From NCBI RefSeq assembly GCF_018991925.1, contig NW_024756914.1:10322488-10386487 (forward strand): a DNA stretch of 64,000 nucleotides, written 5' to 3'. Both the position numbers and the translations under genes were made by a program. The stretch is from Homarus americanus. Taxonomy: Eukaryota; Arthropoda; Malacostraca; Decapoda; Nephropidae. Below, piece after piece: positions 9,151 to 20,539 of this stretch. Every line of letters begins with the position of its first letter. Within the stretch, counting starts at the first letter, position 1. The notes below the pieces were generated by a model. It saw only the letters and a program-made list of their open reading frames with translations, did not search any database and was not told where the DNA came from.

Positions 9151-12100
9151 CTAGAAAAATAAAATAAAATAAAATTAGTAAAATATACAAAGTAAAATTT
9201 TTGAGTAAACAATGATGAATGAAATGAAGAAAAAGGCACAAAGCCAATTCAGTGTCTGAAAAATTCCAATAAAAATAATTTTAGTTTGGGTCCAATAGGA
9301 AATGAAGATAAAGCACACACAGACTAATTCTCTCAGTACATGACCCTGAAGTGTGGCTGGCACTACACTCATTTCCTCAACTACAGTATAAAGTAAGGTA
9401 CAGCAGCCACTCACAAAAGAGGAGTACTGTATCCACTCAACTGCCACGTCCCTGCATTTCATAGAAGGTACTGTACGTCATCATATAATGTTCAAGTTTA
9501 CAGTACTTCATATAATGTTAAAATGCATTACTGTACTGTACTAGAAAGCAAATGAAGTGAAATACATTAAAAACACCTGATACATCTTGACCTTTGACCC
9601 CATAATAAACTGGAATACAGAAAAGGCTCTCAAGATGCACCTGACTCTCTACTCTCAACTGAATACTAAGTAAGTCCAAGCTCAATTTTGTTTAGCAAAT
9701 TAAAACATGGGTTACTGTATACCTACTACAACCATTAAATAAGCTGAGTCTGTAATAAACCTCAAACCTTCAGCTCTCATGTAAGGCCTTTGTAGAAAAT
9801 TATTGCTTCCTCCTTTGAACTGGAAGCATTAAATTTCAGTTCTTTAAAACACCCACGATAACATGACTAACACACAAGTCAATTGTATGTTAGGGATAAA
9901 AACTTAACCACTGCACAGAAACTAACATGATGGAATAAAGGAAGAACGGGGCAAAATTATCTTGCCCCTCAAACTTATCAAGAGAGGCTTAACAAATAAT
10001 TCAGCATGACCAGTGTTACATTACATACTTATTGGAGTTCAAAATTCAAATCCACATCAGAGGCCAATTTCTTTGCTAAATAAAGTACCTCCTACCCTTG
10101 AGATTCAAATTTATCTTTAATGAGCTATTAAAAGGTAAAGAATGTGGCTTCACCTTAGTGCTGTCCATCTTATTTCACAAATTTGTTTGAATAAAAAACA
10201 TCTCGAGTTCTTCAAGTGTACTACAACTGTGACTCAACTACTGAACTGATATGCTTTTAATGTTAGAGGACACCCTTTGATGGTTGACATTTGTTTCTCG
10301 ATATACTACACTATATTTTATACTTACAACAAGCTTTTAGTGTGAAATTGCAAATGCGATTATATCAACTGGTCTAAGGTGTTATTATGTATTTTGCCAT
10401 CTTGTTTCCTTCCTCAAGACCTTTGATGCAAGATCATTTGATTCTAATTCTCCTCTGTGATTGGCTGAATGACCTTGCATAATATGAGCTCTGGAATGAA
10501 CAAGATGATGGCTGAATGCTAAGCAACAGTACAGTATGTTCAAGCAACTAGAGGAAATTGTTGGATAAAAACACTGGGAAACAACTGTTGTAATCTTGCC
10601 GGGATTCCACAAGACACTTTCAATTAATGTATTATAATTTAGCCAAGCATGGCCATGATTCATGAGAAATGTTCATGTGTAAATGCAAGAATACACACTT
10701 TAAATATTATGAGTAATTACTTCCTGTTCAGATAGCAAAGAGATGCACCGAGAGCAAGTGTGTGCTTTAAGGCAAACCATTATTTTAACTACAGTCAACC
10801 CTCGCTTTACGCGGTCCCACTTTACGCGTTTCCACGTTTACGCGGTACCCTGCTGAACACGGAATGCTCACTTTCCGCGGTGTGTGTACCCTTTCACGCG
10901 GAGAGCGGCGTGAGCAGGGTGCGCACAAGGTCGCCCAGTCATCAAAACATTACCTAGTTCTTCACCCGCCACCCACCACAGCCGGCCCAAGTCAGTGATA
11001 ATGATAGTGAGGATATGGACTTATATGGACTTTGAGGGATTTGACAAAGAGGCCCTGCAAGCCTCTGTGGTGGATAGTGATACAATTGATACAAGTGATA
11101 CAGGTGAGGGCCAATAATCTGCCCTCTGCCTCGGAACCAACCCCCCATCCCCGTGTGCCCAGCCATCTTTTCTACTAATGTAAGTGTTAAAAAACCTAAT
11201 ATTATTGATATTTCTCTTAATTATTAATTGTGTGTGCATACCATCATAAAATTAAGAAGTTATTTTTACTACAACGTAGGTATTGTGTCTGAAAAAGTGG
11301 AGTTTGGGGGTCGGCCCAGTCTCTATTTCAATTAATGTTGTTCACTTTACACGGGCCACCGTGGGTTCAATTGACCGCGTAAAGTGAGGGTTCACTGTAC
11401 TGCATAATTTTGATAAAAATTTCACCCGTTTCTTACACAATACAACACTTTTCTTTGCCAATTTAGATAAACAATTTCAACTACTAGCAATCAACACACA
11501 AATAATCAAAACTACTTTATCTATGACCAGTTCAGCCATCATTTGTACCAACACAATGTACAGTATATAAAGTATCCTGTGGCATCCCTCATGAAATATT
11601 CCAGGAAGAATTTGAAAGTTATATTCAAATGCAAATCCATGTAACGGTACTCTATATATCAAGTATATTTCTACAACAGCAGGTACCCCATCTGATTTAA
11701 ACTGGTTATATAATAAATAAGGCTAACTTTCAGTACGTAAGTGAACAACCTGTTCGCTAACAATGTGTGAATGAATTTAAAGTTTAACTCCTTCACTCAA
11801 AGGGGCTGATATGGTCACCAAACACTACATCAGAAGGGGTGTTCATGCCCACCTTGTGGTGGTCAGTCTCTTATTAAACAAGGAGCTAAACAGACCAGGC
11901 TGATCACTCAGAGGAAATAAAACAAATAAATACAGTACCCTCAATACTCACCCCAGTACATGAATAAAAATAAAGTTAAAAATAAAAAATCTGACTCGGT
12001 CTAGTGGGATATGAGTGTCTTAGAATAAAACTAGTGCCATATCCCCTTCCTGGGTACAGTACAATACATCCTTCTGATGTGATGCTTGGTGTGAGGACAT

Positions 12101-12963
12101 ACCTCTGACTGAAGGTGACTCAGGAGTTACTTTAACTTTATTAAAACACTTATTCATATTTTCAAATGGAGTAAACTGTAAATATATGGAAATATTTCTA
12201 CAATGTATATCCTATAAATCATTAGATAATACAAGTATACTCAAAGGCAAGAAATAATATAGGTATTACACTGAACCCTCAATAATTCAATATTCATAAG
12301 CTAACATTTCAGTCCCCCACTATTTTTCAATATAGTTGTCCCAAAAAATTTTGGTGTTAGTCTCGCAGTAATGCCTCCCAAAAGAATTTTTTTTTTAATT
12401 GAAAAACAACAAAAATTACATGAAATACACAAGAGCACAATATGTATACAAAAAATACAAGTGGAAGACGCGCACATAAAGAAGTGTTTGTGTTTAGTAT
12501 AATGTTACAGTACAGTAACTATTTCAGAATTTGCTAACTTTAACTGAATTTCTGGCTTTATTTTTTCTTTTGTGCGGTACAGTAGTTTCAATATGTTGGT
12601 ATAATTCAATATTTTGAGCGGATTGATTGACCCAGAGCCCCAGTGAGGGTTAAGGGTAGAGTAACTACAACACCTTAGGATGTAAACAAAGGGATAAAAC
12701 ACCTGAGGTAGAGGGAAAATGAATGAAAAATAAGTAAAGGAAGGTAATTAAGACACAAAGAAATACAATACAGTGCAGTATGAGCATATACAGTACTGTA
12801 TGTTCTAAACTTGTGCTACACAAGGCTCTACGGATAACCAAGTTCGAGATGTTATAAAAGTAAATACTGTCCACACACACACGTGCATAAAAAAATATAT
12901 TAAAATATATTATTTTGCCCTTCTTTTGGTAATCATTTCCCCTAAAGGTGGCGGACAACTCAC
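9151..12963 (-). other. Probable 5' gw intron; AT-rich, no coding sequence
   Basis: Contains one TA-flanked inverted-repeat element (10792-11397) and otherwise unremarkable AT-rich sequence with ACAGTAC words. Its upper boundary depends on the candidate exon at 12964-13001 being real. Confidence 0.4.
10792..11397. mobile_element. Pogo/Tigger-like non-autonomous element, family 1 copy a
   Basis: The left end CAGTCAACCCTCGCTTTACG matches, inverted, the right end CGTAAAGTGAGGGTTCACTG. TA dinucleotides flank both ends (10790-10791, 11398-11399), the Tc1/mariner superfamily target. The inside shares a 150-bp block with the copy at 17402-17987, including an acidic reading stretch (DSEDMD, then FDKEALQASVV) plausible as the transposase C-terminal tail. 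There is no catalytic domain. Confidence 0.85.
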
Positions 12964-13001
12964 CTTGACTATGAGAGAGAAGGCCTCTGAATCCGAGCTC
13001 C
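12964..13001 (-). other. Candidate 38-nt non-coding 5' exon of gw
   Basis: On the minus strand TGTGTTTCTTCTTCAG| precedes GGAGCTCGGATTCAGAGGCC and the segment ends CAAG|GTGAGTTG. Both splice signals are strong and the insert has local GC enrichment. It could supply 5' UTR for the 9-kb exon. This rests on splice motifs alone. Confidence 0.35.
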
Positions 13002-13690
13002 CTGAAGAAGAAACACAGAGTGGACTGACCGGGCAGTCGTCTACACACTCTTTGGCTGACAATGCATAGAACCTAAGATCTGGAAGGCAAACTGAGCTTT
13101 AGTACAGTATTGCGCTCAGCAATATATGAGCCACAAATGTTGATACTATACTATACTATATGTACGTACTTGGAGAAAATCTTCAATCTTGCTCGTACCG
13201 TTTACAGCAACACTAAACTCTCACTAATTACATATTCACAATTTCCTATTTTGGAATATTTATTTATTTTGAGCATACAGCTGTACTCAAAACACTTTTG
13301 TGTTACTCTCACAGTCATGCCCTCAGAAAGATTTTCATGAAAACAACTAAATAATTAAAATAACAGAAAATACATACAGTATGCAGTACCTATCTTATAT
13401 TAAAATAAAAGGCAACAAGTGCAAACTCTTCAACAGACCACTCACCACCAGCAGCTAGCCAACACACACATCTATACACCATTGTTACCAATTTTATGAT
13501 AATACAATAAGGTTGTACGAGAGCATAAAAGAATTAAATAAAGTGTGGTAACGAATGAGCTATTGAGAAGCTTGTACAGGGTGTGTGTGTGTTTTTCTCT
13601 CCCTCTGTTGTTTGTAAAGTTGTCATTAAAGTATTAAAGTCTACATTCACCTCTAAACTTACACTCTAGACGTGGGGTGACATCTCAGTA

Positions 13691-14235
13691 CAGTCGACCC
13701 GTCAATTCGGACCCCTTTAATCCGGATTTTGGATAATTCGGACGAAATCTGAACTAAGCGAGGGACTGTCCGTATCAAATTTCTGGTTCTGGGATTGTCC
13801 GATGGATGGCGCGCGTGCGCCAGACCGCCATTCATTGTTGACTTAGCGCCATATTTGAGTATCAGTGTTGTGTTGCCCTGCAATTTTCGTTGATATTTCA
13901 GTGATTAGGCATCTTTCAGCCTTGTATTTTACATCATGTCTTCAAGGGGGAGTAATAAGCCAAAGAGGAAGTATGTGACCCTTTCTGTGAACCAGAAACT
14001 GGAACTTATAAGGAAGTTAGAGGCTGGTGCCTCGGTGGCTAGAGTTTGTGACGAGTATGGTGTTAAAAAGAAACAGTTTTGGACATACACAAGGCTAAGG
14101 ACAAACTCACTGCATTTTCTTTGAAATATAATGCAATATTATGCAATATTAACCCCTAAGTCGGTTAATTCGGACAATCGGCTAAAACGGACATCCTTCC
14201 ACCCCCTATTAGTCCGAATTAACGAGGGTCGACTG
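13691..14235 (+). mobile_element. Tigger-like deletion derivative with transposase N-terminus
   Basis: Ends CAGTCGACCCGTCAATTCGG and, inverted, CCGAATTAACGAGGGTCGACTG; the left flank is TA, the right flank is CA (decayed). Internal second-order repeats (AATTCGGAC) sit at both ends. It keeps only the start of a transposase gene and is non-autonomous. Confidence 0.85.
13936..14124 (+). pseudogene. Tigger/CENP-B-like transposase, N-terminal HTH only
   Basis: The 62-codon frame begins MSSRGSNKPKRKYVTLSVNQ, followed by KLELIRKLEAGASVARVCDE and YGVKKKQF. This is the N-terminal helix-turn-helix (CENP-B N/psq-like) that binds the element's terminal repeats in pogo/Tigger transposases. The coding sequence then stops at 14124 within the element, so the second HTH and the DDE catalytic domain have been deleted. 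ATG context and frame are intact up to that deletion. Confidence 0.8.
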
Positions 14236-14831
14236 CAATTACATAGATACATACATAAACAAATCGTCGTTACACTAGTCTAAACTCGTCAACATGATCC
14301 GAGTTGAACGCCCAGACGAATTTTTTTCTTACAGGTTTTATAAGAAAGTGCATCAATTCACGGCCAATCGTCAACTGACATTACGTTTGGAGAATTCATT
14401 ATTTTGATGGACTCAGTACCCCAACAATATCAAATTAGTGAGGGTTCAGTGTACAGTACCTCAAGACTTTAACATAATTAACTATTTATGCAGGAATTAT
14501 TGGATTTACAGTATAGTTCTATGATTTTTCTTATTAAATTCCAAAAGCATAATACACTCACCTCCTGAACTTGGTACAGATAGGACATCTTGGCACGAAA
14601 GAAGAGGGTTTGGATCACATATGGGTTTGGAATTATCTGCAAAAAAAAATAAAAAATGGTCCAAAATTAAGATACACAATGATAACCTTGCTTCATCTAA
14701 CCACTAAGGGTCTACCTCATGTAACCACTACAATCACCTCTAAACCACACAGCATTCTCAGTATCTTCAATAATTATCATAAGAGCAACAAAAAAACAGT
14801 TCTAAAATACCATATACAGTATATCTATATA

Positions 14832-15183
14832 CAGTGGGGTATGCTATAACGAACAGATCCCACTACGAATATTCCTATAACGAACGGTTTTACCTATAAA
14901 ATTGAGAATGCTATAACGAACGAAACTCCTACAACGAACATAATTTTTTTTTTTTTCCCAATTTATTGTTTTATTATTACAAATATTAATGATATTCTTT
15001 ATTTCAGGGGTTTAGATGCATATTTATGCACTTTTTTACAATTTTTACAATTTTATATTATATTTTTCAGTGTTAAGTGGCTGTATTTGGGGGCCTGGAA
15101 CGGATTAATCCTATAACAAACGAATGCTATAACGAACAAGGTTCTGGAACCAATTAGATTCGTTATCGCATAGTACCCCACTG
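14832..15183. mobile_element. TA-flanked inverted-repeat element, CAGTGGGGTATGCTATAACG family
   Basis: The left end CAGTGGGGTATGCTATAACG is mirrored by the right end CGTTATCGCATAGTACCCCACTG. TA lies at 14830-14831 and 15184-15185. Internal CTATAACGAACG words recur near both ends. 352 bp, no coding content; a pogo-type MITE. Confidence 0.85.
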
Positions 15184-15861
15184 TATATAAAATTCCTGCT
15201 GCTCAAAATCTCAATATACAGTACTGTAAATTCTGAGGCACTAAAGACTCAACCACAATATCTACCTCACCGGTTTACTCTCATAAATGGTAACCACAAT
15301 GGAGTGATCATGAGCCAGATTACAAGGAGCATACCTATGCTCCCTTCTGACACATGACTGAAGGCAAATGGTCTTACAAACATGACGTAACCCCTGGCAT
15401 AGCACAGTCATCACCTCTACAGTACCAAGTGGCTGAGAGTTATTGCTGGACACTGAACCTCTCATAACAGCTGACAGTCATCACCACTCACCTAACCTAA
15501 AGATTCCTCCAAAGTTAGTGAGATGACAAGATCACTACAGCATTTCAACTGTTCTGAACCCAATGAAACACCACAAGCTTGCCACTGTTCTAAATTTAAC
15601 AAGCGGTCAAAATAAGACAAAATCCCCCAACTAAAACTTGAACAGTTCTGCCTAGCAATACTTCTGAATGTTAACAGTATAGTACCGGGTAATTCAGCCC
15701 AACACTTATAAATGCAATAGTTTCCAAAAAAAATGCACACAAATTAATAACCATTTAATTACAGCTTTCAAGTGTATGATGCCCCATCTGCTCACAAGAA
15801 GTGTATATACAGTACCAGTATTTTCTAAGACACCTAATCTTAAGAACTATATAGCTACTAT

Positions 15862-16102
15862 ATATGAGGCGACTAGCGTAGGAGGGACGAACTCGCCAGT
15901 CCCCCAAAAATCTGTTTTCTATGGTTTTGAAATTTTCCGGCTTTATCTTCCCAACTGTGATGTCAGGAAGTGGCGAGTTAGTCTCTACTCACCGTTGTTT
16001 TTGTATGGCGCTGTTATTTTACAGTTTTAAAACCTTTTTTTGTGCATTTACTCAAAACTACAATTTGGCGAGTTCGTCCCTCCTACGCTAGACGCCTCAT
16101 AT
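15862..16102. mobile_element. MITE with 37-bp terminal inverted repeats
   Basis: The left arm 15862-15898 (ATATGAGGCGACTAGCGTAG...) and right arm 16066-16102 are complementary at 36 of 37 positions. A third GGCGAGTTAGTC-like word lies inside at 15973. 241 bp and non-coding; the superfamily is not evident from the ends, which differ from the CAG...CTG elements nearby. Confidence 0.9.
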
Positions 16103-17401
16103 GTTACTTGATTCTTGTTCAAGCTAGTCAAACAAGGCAATTAGTATTCTAAAAACAGAAGAGACTTTCCAACAATATGCATCTGAATAATAAGCTATAC
16201 TGTACCACCAAAACCTTTACTTGTGAGGGAGTGAAGGTCAAGAACAGAGATACTGTAGTGGGTCCCATGCTCCTCACATAGCAGTGTATAATAAACCTTA
16301 GTACAAAAGGAAACAGTGCGACCCACTGCACTTGACCACTTTATCTTCCCTAACTGTAGTTACAAACCTATTCACAGCTGGGTGAACTGGGGCTACCTTA
16401 GGTCCAAACCAGCAATCCTAATTAACATGAAAGATTTGACAAGAATCAAAATTATTTGACACATGAACTTGTATGAAGTTCAAATATAATAGAAAGTTAA
16501 AAAAAGGTGAAAACATTTTTGTACGGTCTAGAGTGGCCACCCCTTTAAGATGTAAACACTATTCTATCAAGGAGGAGGGGATGTGCAGCACAGATTAATT
16601 AGCAGCATGGTGTCTCTGCTACCAGTAATGGTATTTTTAAACCTCCCAAACATGTCCTTCAGCTCTAAACATGGAGATAAAGGCTGCCCTCTACATGAAT
16701 TCAAACATAGCTCGTGCACACCAGTTGCCAGCTATGGACTGTCATACTGTCAAATTCCAGGACTAATCTGCACTCTCCATTATAAACCTATCCTAATACT
16801 ATTTTAAGGTATACCAGACCTACTTTATGTATTACAAAATGGACGTGTTCTTGTGAAAGTGGCTGTAACGTGAACTTCCTCAATATGAACCATTTTTTCC
16901 CACACGCTCCAATTAATTTTTTTGGTCAATACAAGTAGTACAGTAATACGTACAGGCTTTACAAATGGCGATACACGTAGTATACATTTCTTAACACACG
17001 GGTATTAAGTATAGTTTAGACATTTTAAAATTTTACGTACGATAAATAATAGTAAATATTGTACATAAAAATACCAGTACCCGAACATAAGTTTTAGCAA
17101 TGGCACCAAGTTTATCTCCAGCATCAAACCTCCATAAAAAACCTCCAGAGTAATTCCTTTATGTACAGTACCGTACATTTTGCAGACATCTTGAGGAGAA
17201 ATACACATGTGTGGGAAAAATCGTGAAAGAACAGCAGCTACACACGGAGGCACACCATAAGCAACACTCCCAAATTTAAAACAAAGCCCGCTACCAACAT
17301 CACCAAAGTGCAAATACAATTTGAATTTCTTAAGATAAATATAAAATTTTGAATTTTTTTTTTTTTTTTGCGTTCAGTGATTACAAATATATACAGTACT
17401 A

Positions 17402-17987
17402 CAGTATAGTCTCGATTTACGCGGATTCGGTATACGCGATTGGTCATTTAAGCGACACCTTGCCAGACAATCAATTTTTATTTACACGGTTCATTCCATC
17501 ATTTACGCGGAAAGTGGCGCGGGCAGGGTGCGCACAAGGTCGCCCAGTCAACAAAACATTACCGAGTTCTTCACCCGCCACCCACGGCCCAAGTCAGTGA
17601 TAGTGAGGATATGGACTTTGAGGAGTTTGACAAAGAGGCCCTGCAAGCCTCTGTGGTGAATAGTGATACAATTGATACAAGTGATACAGGTGAGGGCTAA
17701 TAATCTGCCCCATCCCCGTGTGCCCAGCCATCTTTTCTACTAATGTAAGTGTTAAAAAACCTAATATTATTGATATTTCTCTTAAATATTAATTGTGTGT
17801 GCATACCATCATAAAATTAAGATGTTCTTACTACAATGTACGTATTGTGTCGGAAAAAGTGTAGTTTGGGGGTCGGCCCAGTCTCTGTTTCAATTAATCC
17901 CATATGTTCTGTTATATCGTTTACGCGTTTCTCGTTTTACGCGGACCTCCACGGGTTCAATTGACCGCGTAAATATAGACTATACTG
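17402..17987. mobile_element. Pogo/Tigger-like non-autonomous element, family 1 copy b
   Basis: Ends CAGTATAGTCTCGATTTACGCGG and inverted CCGCGTAAATATAGACTATACTG, flanked by TA on both sides (17400-17401, 17988-17989). The interior matches 10792-11397 (shared GGGTGCGCACAAGGTCGCCC and GACAAAGAGGCCCTGCAAGC), but the outermost ~12 bp differ, so the termini of the two copies have diverged or been exchanged. Confidence 0.85.
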
Positions 17988-18686
17988 TATATATATACTA
18001 TATAATTATCTTTTTTTATTTCCATAACAGAAAATTTACATTCCACATCCTGATTTTAGTGGTAGCGATTTACAATGTCTAGAGGAATAAGTTTTCATAA
18101 ACAATTTCCGCAAAGCCAGGTCCGGTGTACGTACTCCAAAACTTTATGATTTAAATTCTCAGCAATAAACTTCCTGTAATTGGTATCAAGAATCACAAAT
18201 GTGAGAGGGATCACTGCATCAAGGCTGACCCAATCCAAACAACCTAAGTTCTAAACCTTGGTCAGAGAACAATGAAGAGCTTGTTGATCTACGGAACAGC
18301 CTTATACCCTGTATAATGTTCCTATGAGGAACAACAGGACTTCCCCAATATTAGTCACAGTTCCATGATAACCGCAGAGCAACACAAATTCAAGGGTTAT
18401 GCAAAACTACAAAGCCTCAAGGGGATGATGCCACAATGCTGTCTCAGAAACAATATCTTACAATCACAGAATGGATCAGGAGAATGGTCATAGCTACTGA
18501 CTCACCCACTGGAACAAGGGAAAAATCATACAGTACTACTGCCCTGCCACCACAAACCTGGTACAGTACAGGTACCTTACTGGTAATGTGGGACTACACA
18601 AGTATATCTCATGAGCCCTTTATTATAAAATGGGATCACACAACTAAGCTTGATACCAGTACAGTACTATCTAGTATTGTACAATA

Positions 18687-18962
18687 CAGCTCCTCCTCGA
18701 CTTACGACCTGCCTCGGTCGTACCAAAATTTTGTCAAATTACGTATTTTCAAGATCCCAACGTCAGTACAGACAAAATTTTCGTTTGTAATTCACTTTAA
18801 AATGGTTGGCAGGCTTAAAAGTGAGAGTTTTGTGGTGCTGAGAAGAAAAAGAGACACCCATTTTAGATTTTCTATGTATTATTTAAGGATTTTCGACTTG
18901 ACCATTTCAACTTACGACCTGGATTTGGGTCCCTAACCCCGTTGTAAGTCAGGGAGGAGCTG
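18687..18962 (+). mobile_element. TA-flanked element, family 2 copy a (CTCGACTTACGACC ends)
   Basis: Ends CAGCTCCTCCTCGACTTACG and inverted GTAAGTCAGGGAGGAGCTG; TA on both sides. 276 bp. Contains an ATG-led stretch related to the MAGKHKSESS start in copy b, plausible as the first codons of a Tigger-type transposase left in a deletion derivative. Confidence 0.85.
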
Positions 18963-19504
18963 TAAGTATATAAAGCAGTGCCCGATTGTGTGGTTGTTAG
19001 CTATGCACAGATGCTGTTTTAAATATGGCTGAAATTTGGCATTGAAGTGTGCATTTAGACCACAAGTGTCATGAAAACAACATCTTAAAGGAATTCTGTC
19101 ACTGATCCACACTGGCCTTGGTGCTGATCCACACTGGCCCTGGTCCACTTTTACCCTGTAACTGCATGAATCAGACCACATAACTCCCATAGTAATTCAG
19201 GAAGTAGCAACAATTACTGTTAAATTAGATCTGTATTTAAGTACTTTACATAGATATACTGTACCATATAAACTTCACACCCGTCAATGCTGCCCCAGCC
19301 AGTGCAGTATTAAGAAATGACATGACTGGTGAAACTGATATTCATAAACAACAAGATTTTTCTAAGTCCACAAAATAATGTTGTAACAGTAAATGTTTCT
19401 TCAAGTTACCTGTGGTACTGAATTCCTAGCTACAGTAGAGTAGTACTGTACCACAGATTGAACCCCAATTTAACGGCATCAACGGCAAATCCAATTTACC
19501 CTGT

Positions 19505-19700
19505 ATAAGGGGGGGGGGGAAGGGTCTTTCTGCCTTTTTAAATCATAAATTGTTGAGGAACCAACACCATAGATTTCACAAAGTTGAAAAACAGACGACA
19601 CTCCATGGTTTAATTTCTGTAATATTTCAACCTTGTGCACAATGTTCTGGGAAGCTCTTTTCTTTTTTGGGTCACTAGCAACTACAGTGGGGTCTTCAGG
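19505..19700 (-). pseudogene. Jerky/Tigger-like transposase N-terminal HTH remnant
   Basis: On the minus strand from about 19680 one frame reads SDPKKKRASQNIVHKVEILQ, then KLNHGVSSVFQLCEIYGVGS, then STIYDLKRQKD, ending in a poly-C/G tract at 19509-19518. This is the N-terminal CENP-B-type HTH of jerky/Tigger transposases and is a different family from those at 13936 and 26680. In-frame stops lie just upstream. The low-coordinate boundary GATTGAACCCCAATTTAACGG (from about 19457) may be its terminal repeat; the other terminus was not found. Confidence 0.7.
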
Positions 19701-20271
19701 TCACTTAAGAGGCCATAATTGATGCAGAGAGAGTAGAAACTTTAGGTGATCACACGAGCACAGCCCAATACAGTACACAGAAATATGTTGTTCATTGTTA
19801 GCATAAAGTTGTCCATGTGGTGCTTCTCATCAAGTATGTGTCTCATAATCCAGTGTCTTGTTCCACTGTGAGTTTGTTCATAACCACATAAACAGCCTTG
19901 TGGTTATGTACAGTATATCCCCGTTTCCTGTAATGCTCCCACGGCATCCTAGGGATTTGTAAGTCTTTGGCTTGTTCGCTACAACACCAATGTTACACTT
20001 GAGTATTCACCACAGAATAATTTCTTGTAAATGATTTTTTAAAATTTCTTTGTATCTGAGCAATGTGTTTAAAGTAGGTTAGGCTTGGTGTAGTTACGTA
20101 TTCCTTTGTATGTGTGTGTTATGAACGGCATGAGTGAGCAGAAGAGGCATCTGACGCCTTCCTTTTATATGGATAGTACTGTACTGGATCTTGCCGACTA
20201 TTTTTTTTTAACAGTGCTTTGGTGTCTTCCAGTTGTGATGTGCAGTACAGAGTATACAGTAATATATAAAT

Positions 20272-20539
20272 ATGCTGATAACCACAAGGAAAGAAGAAAA
20301 CAGGTGAGAAGGTTGGGTCACCTTACCCTCTGACCTGACTACTGACTGGTGCTGTGCTATTTAAAGATTAGTAGGGTCATTACCTAATACCTGACCATTG
20401 TGGACCTGGGCTCACCCTCCTCTGTATATATAACCTTGTTTTGTGCTTCTCTTTAGTCTGTACTCGCCCCTGAAGATGTGAATTACACGAAAGCGCTTGG
20501 GAACTTCGTGTTTTCTTCTTTCCTTGTGGTTATCAGCAT
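20272..20539. mobile_element. Foldback element with 31-bp perfect inverted repeats, Penelope-like candidate
   Basis: 20272-20302 (ATGCTGATAACCACAAGGAA...) and 20509-20539 are perfect reverse complements over 31 bp, enclosing 206 bp. The right half holds a TATA-like TATATATAACC near 20425 and a hammerhead-like core at 20467-20501. An inverted terminal fragment next to a hammerhead motif is the arrangement described for pseudo-LTRs of Penelope-like elements; no reverse transcriptase is present here, so that assignment is inference. Confidence 0.6.
20467..20501 (+). ncRNA. Hammerhead-ribozyme-like motif
   Basis: CTGAAGA (20470-20476) fits the CUGANGA core and GAA (20489-20491) the second core strand. 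Stem II is GTG/CAC (20478-20480 with 20486-20488), with an unpaired T at 20477; stem III is AGC/GCT (20492-20497); T20498 is the nucleotide before the expected cleavage site; stem I is CCC/GGG (20467-20469 with 20499-20501). The stems are very short, as in the minimal type-I forms of Penelope-like elements, and activity is doubtful in a monomer. Core match seen; function inferred. Confidence 0.5.

Noticed and set aside
10385..10663. 92-codon minus-strand frame as a gw exon
   Set aside because: No GW or other family features, no flanking splice signals in phase, and AT-rich codon use unlike the gw exons.
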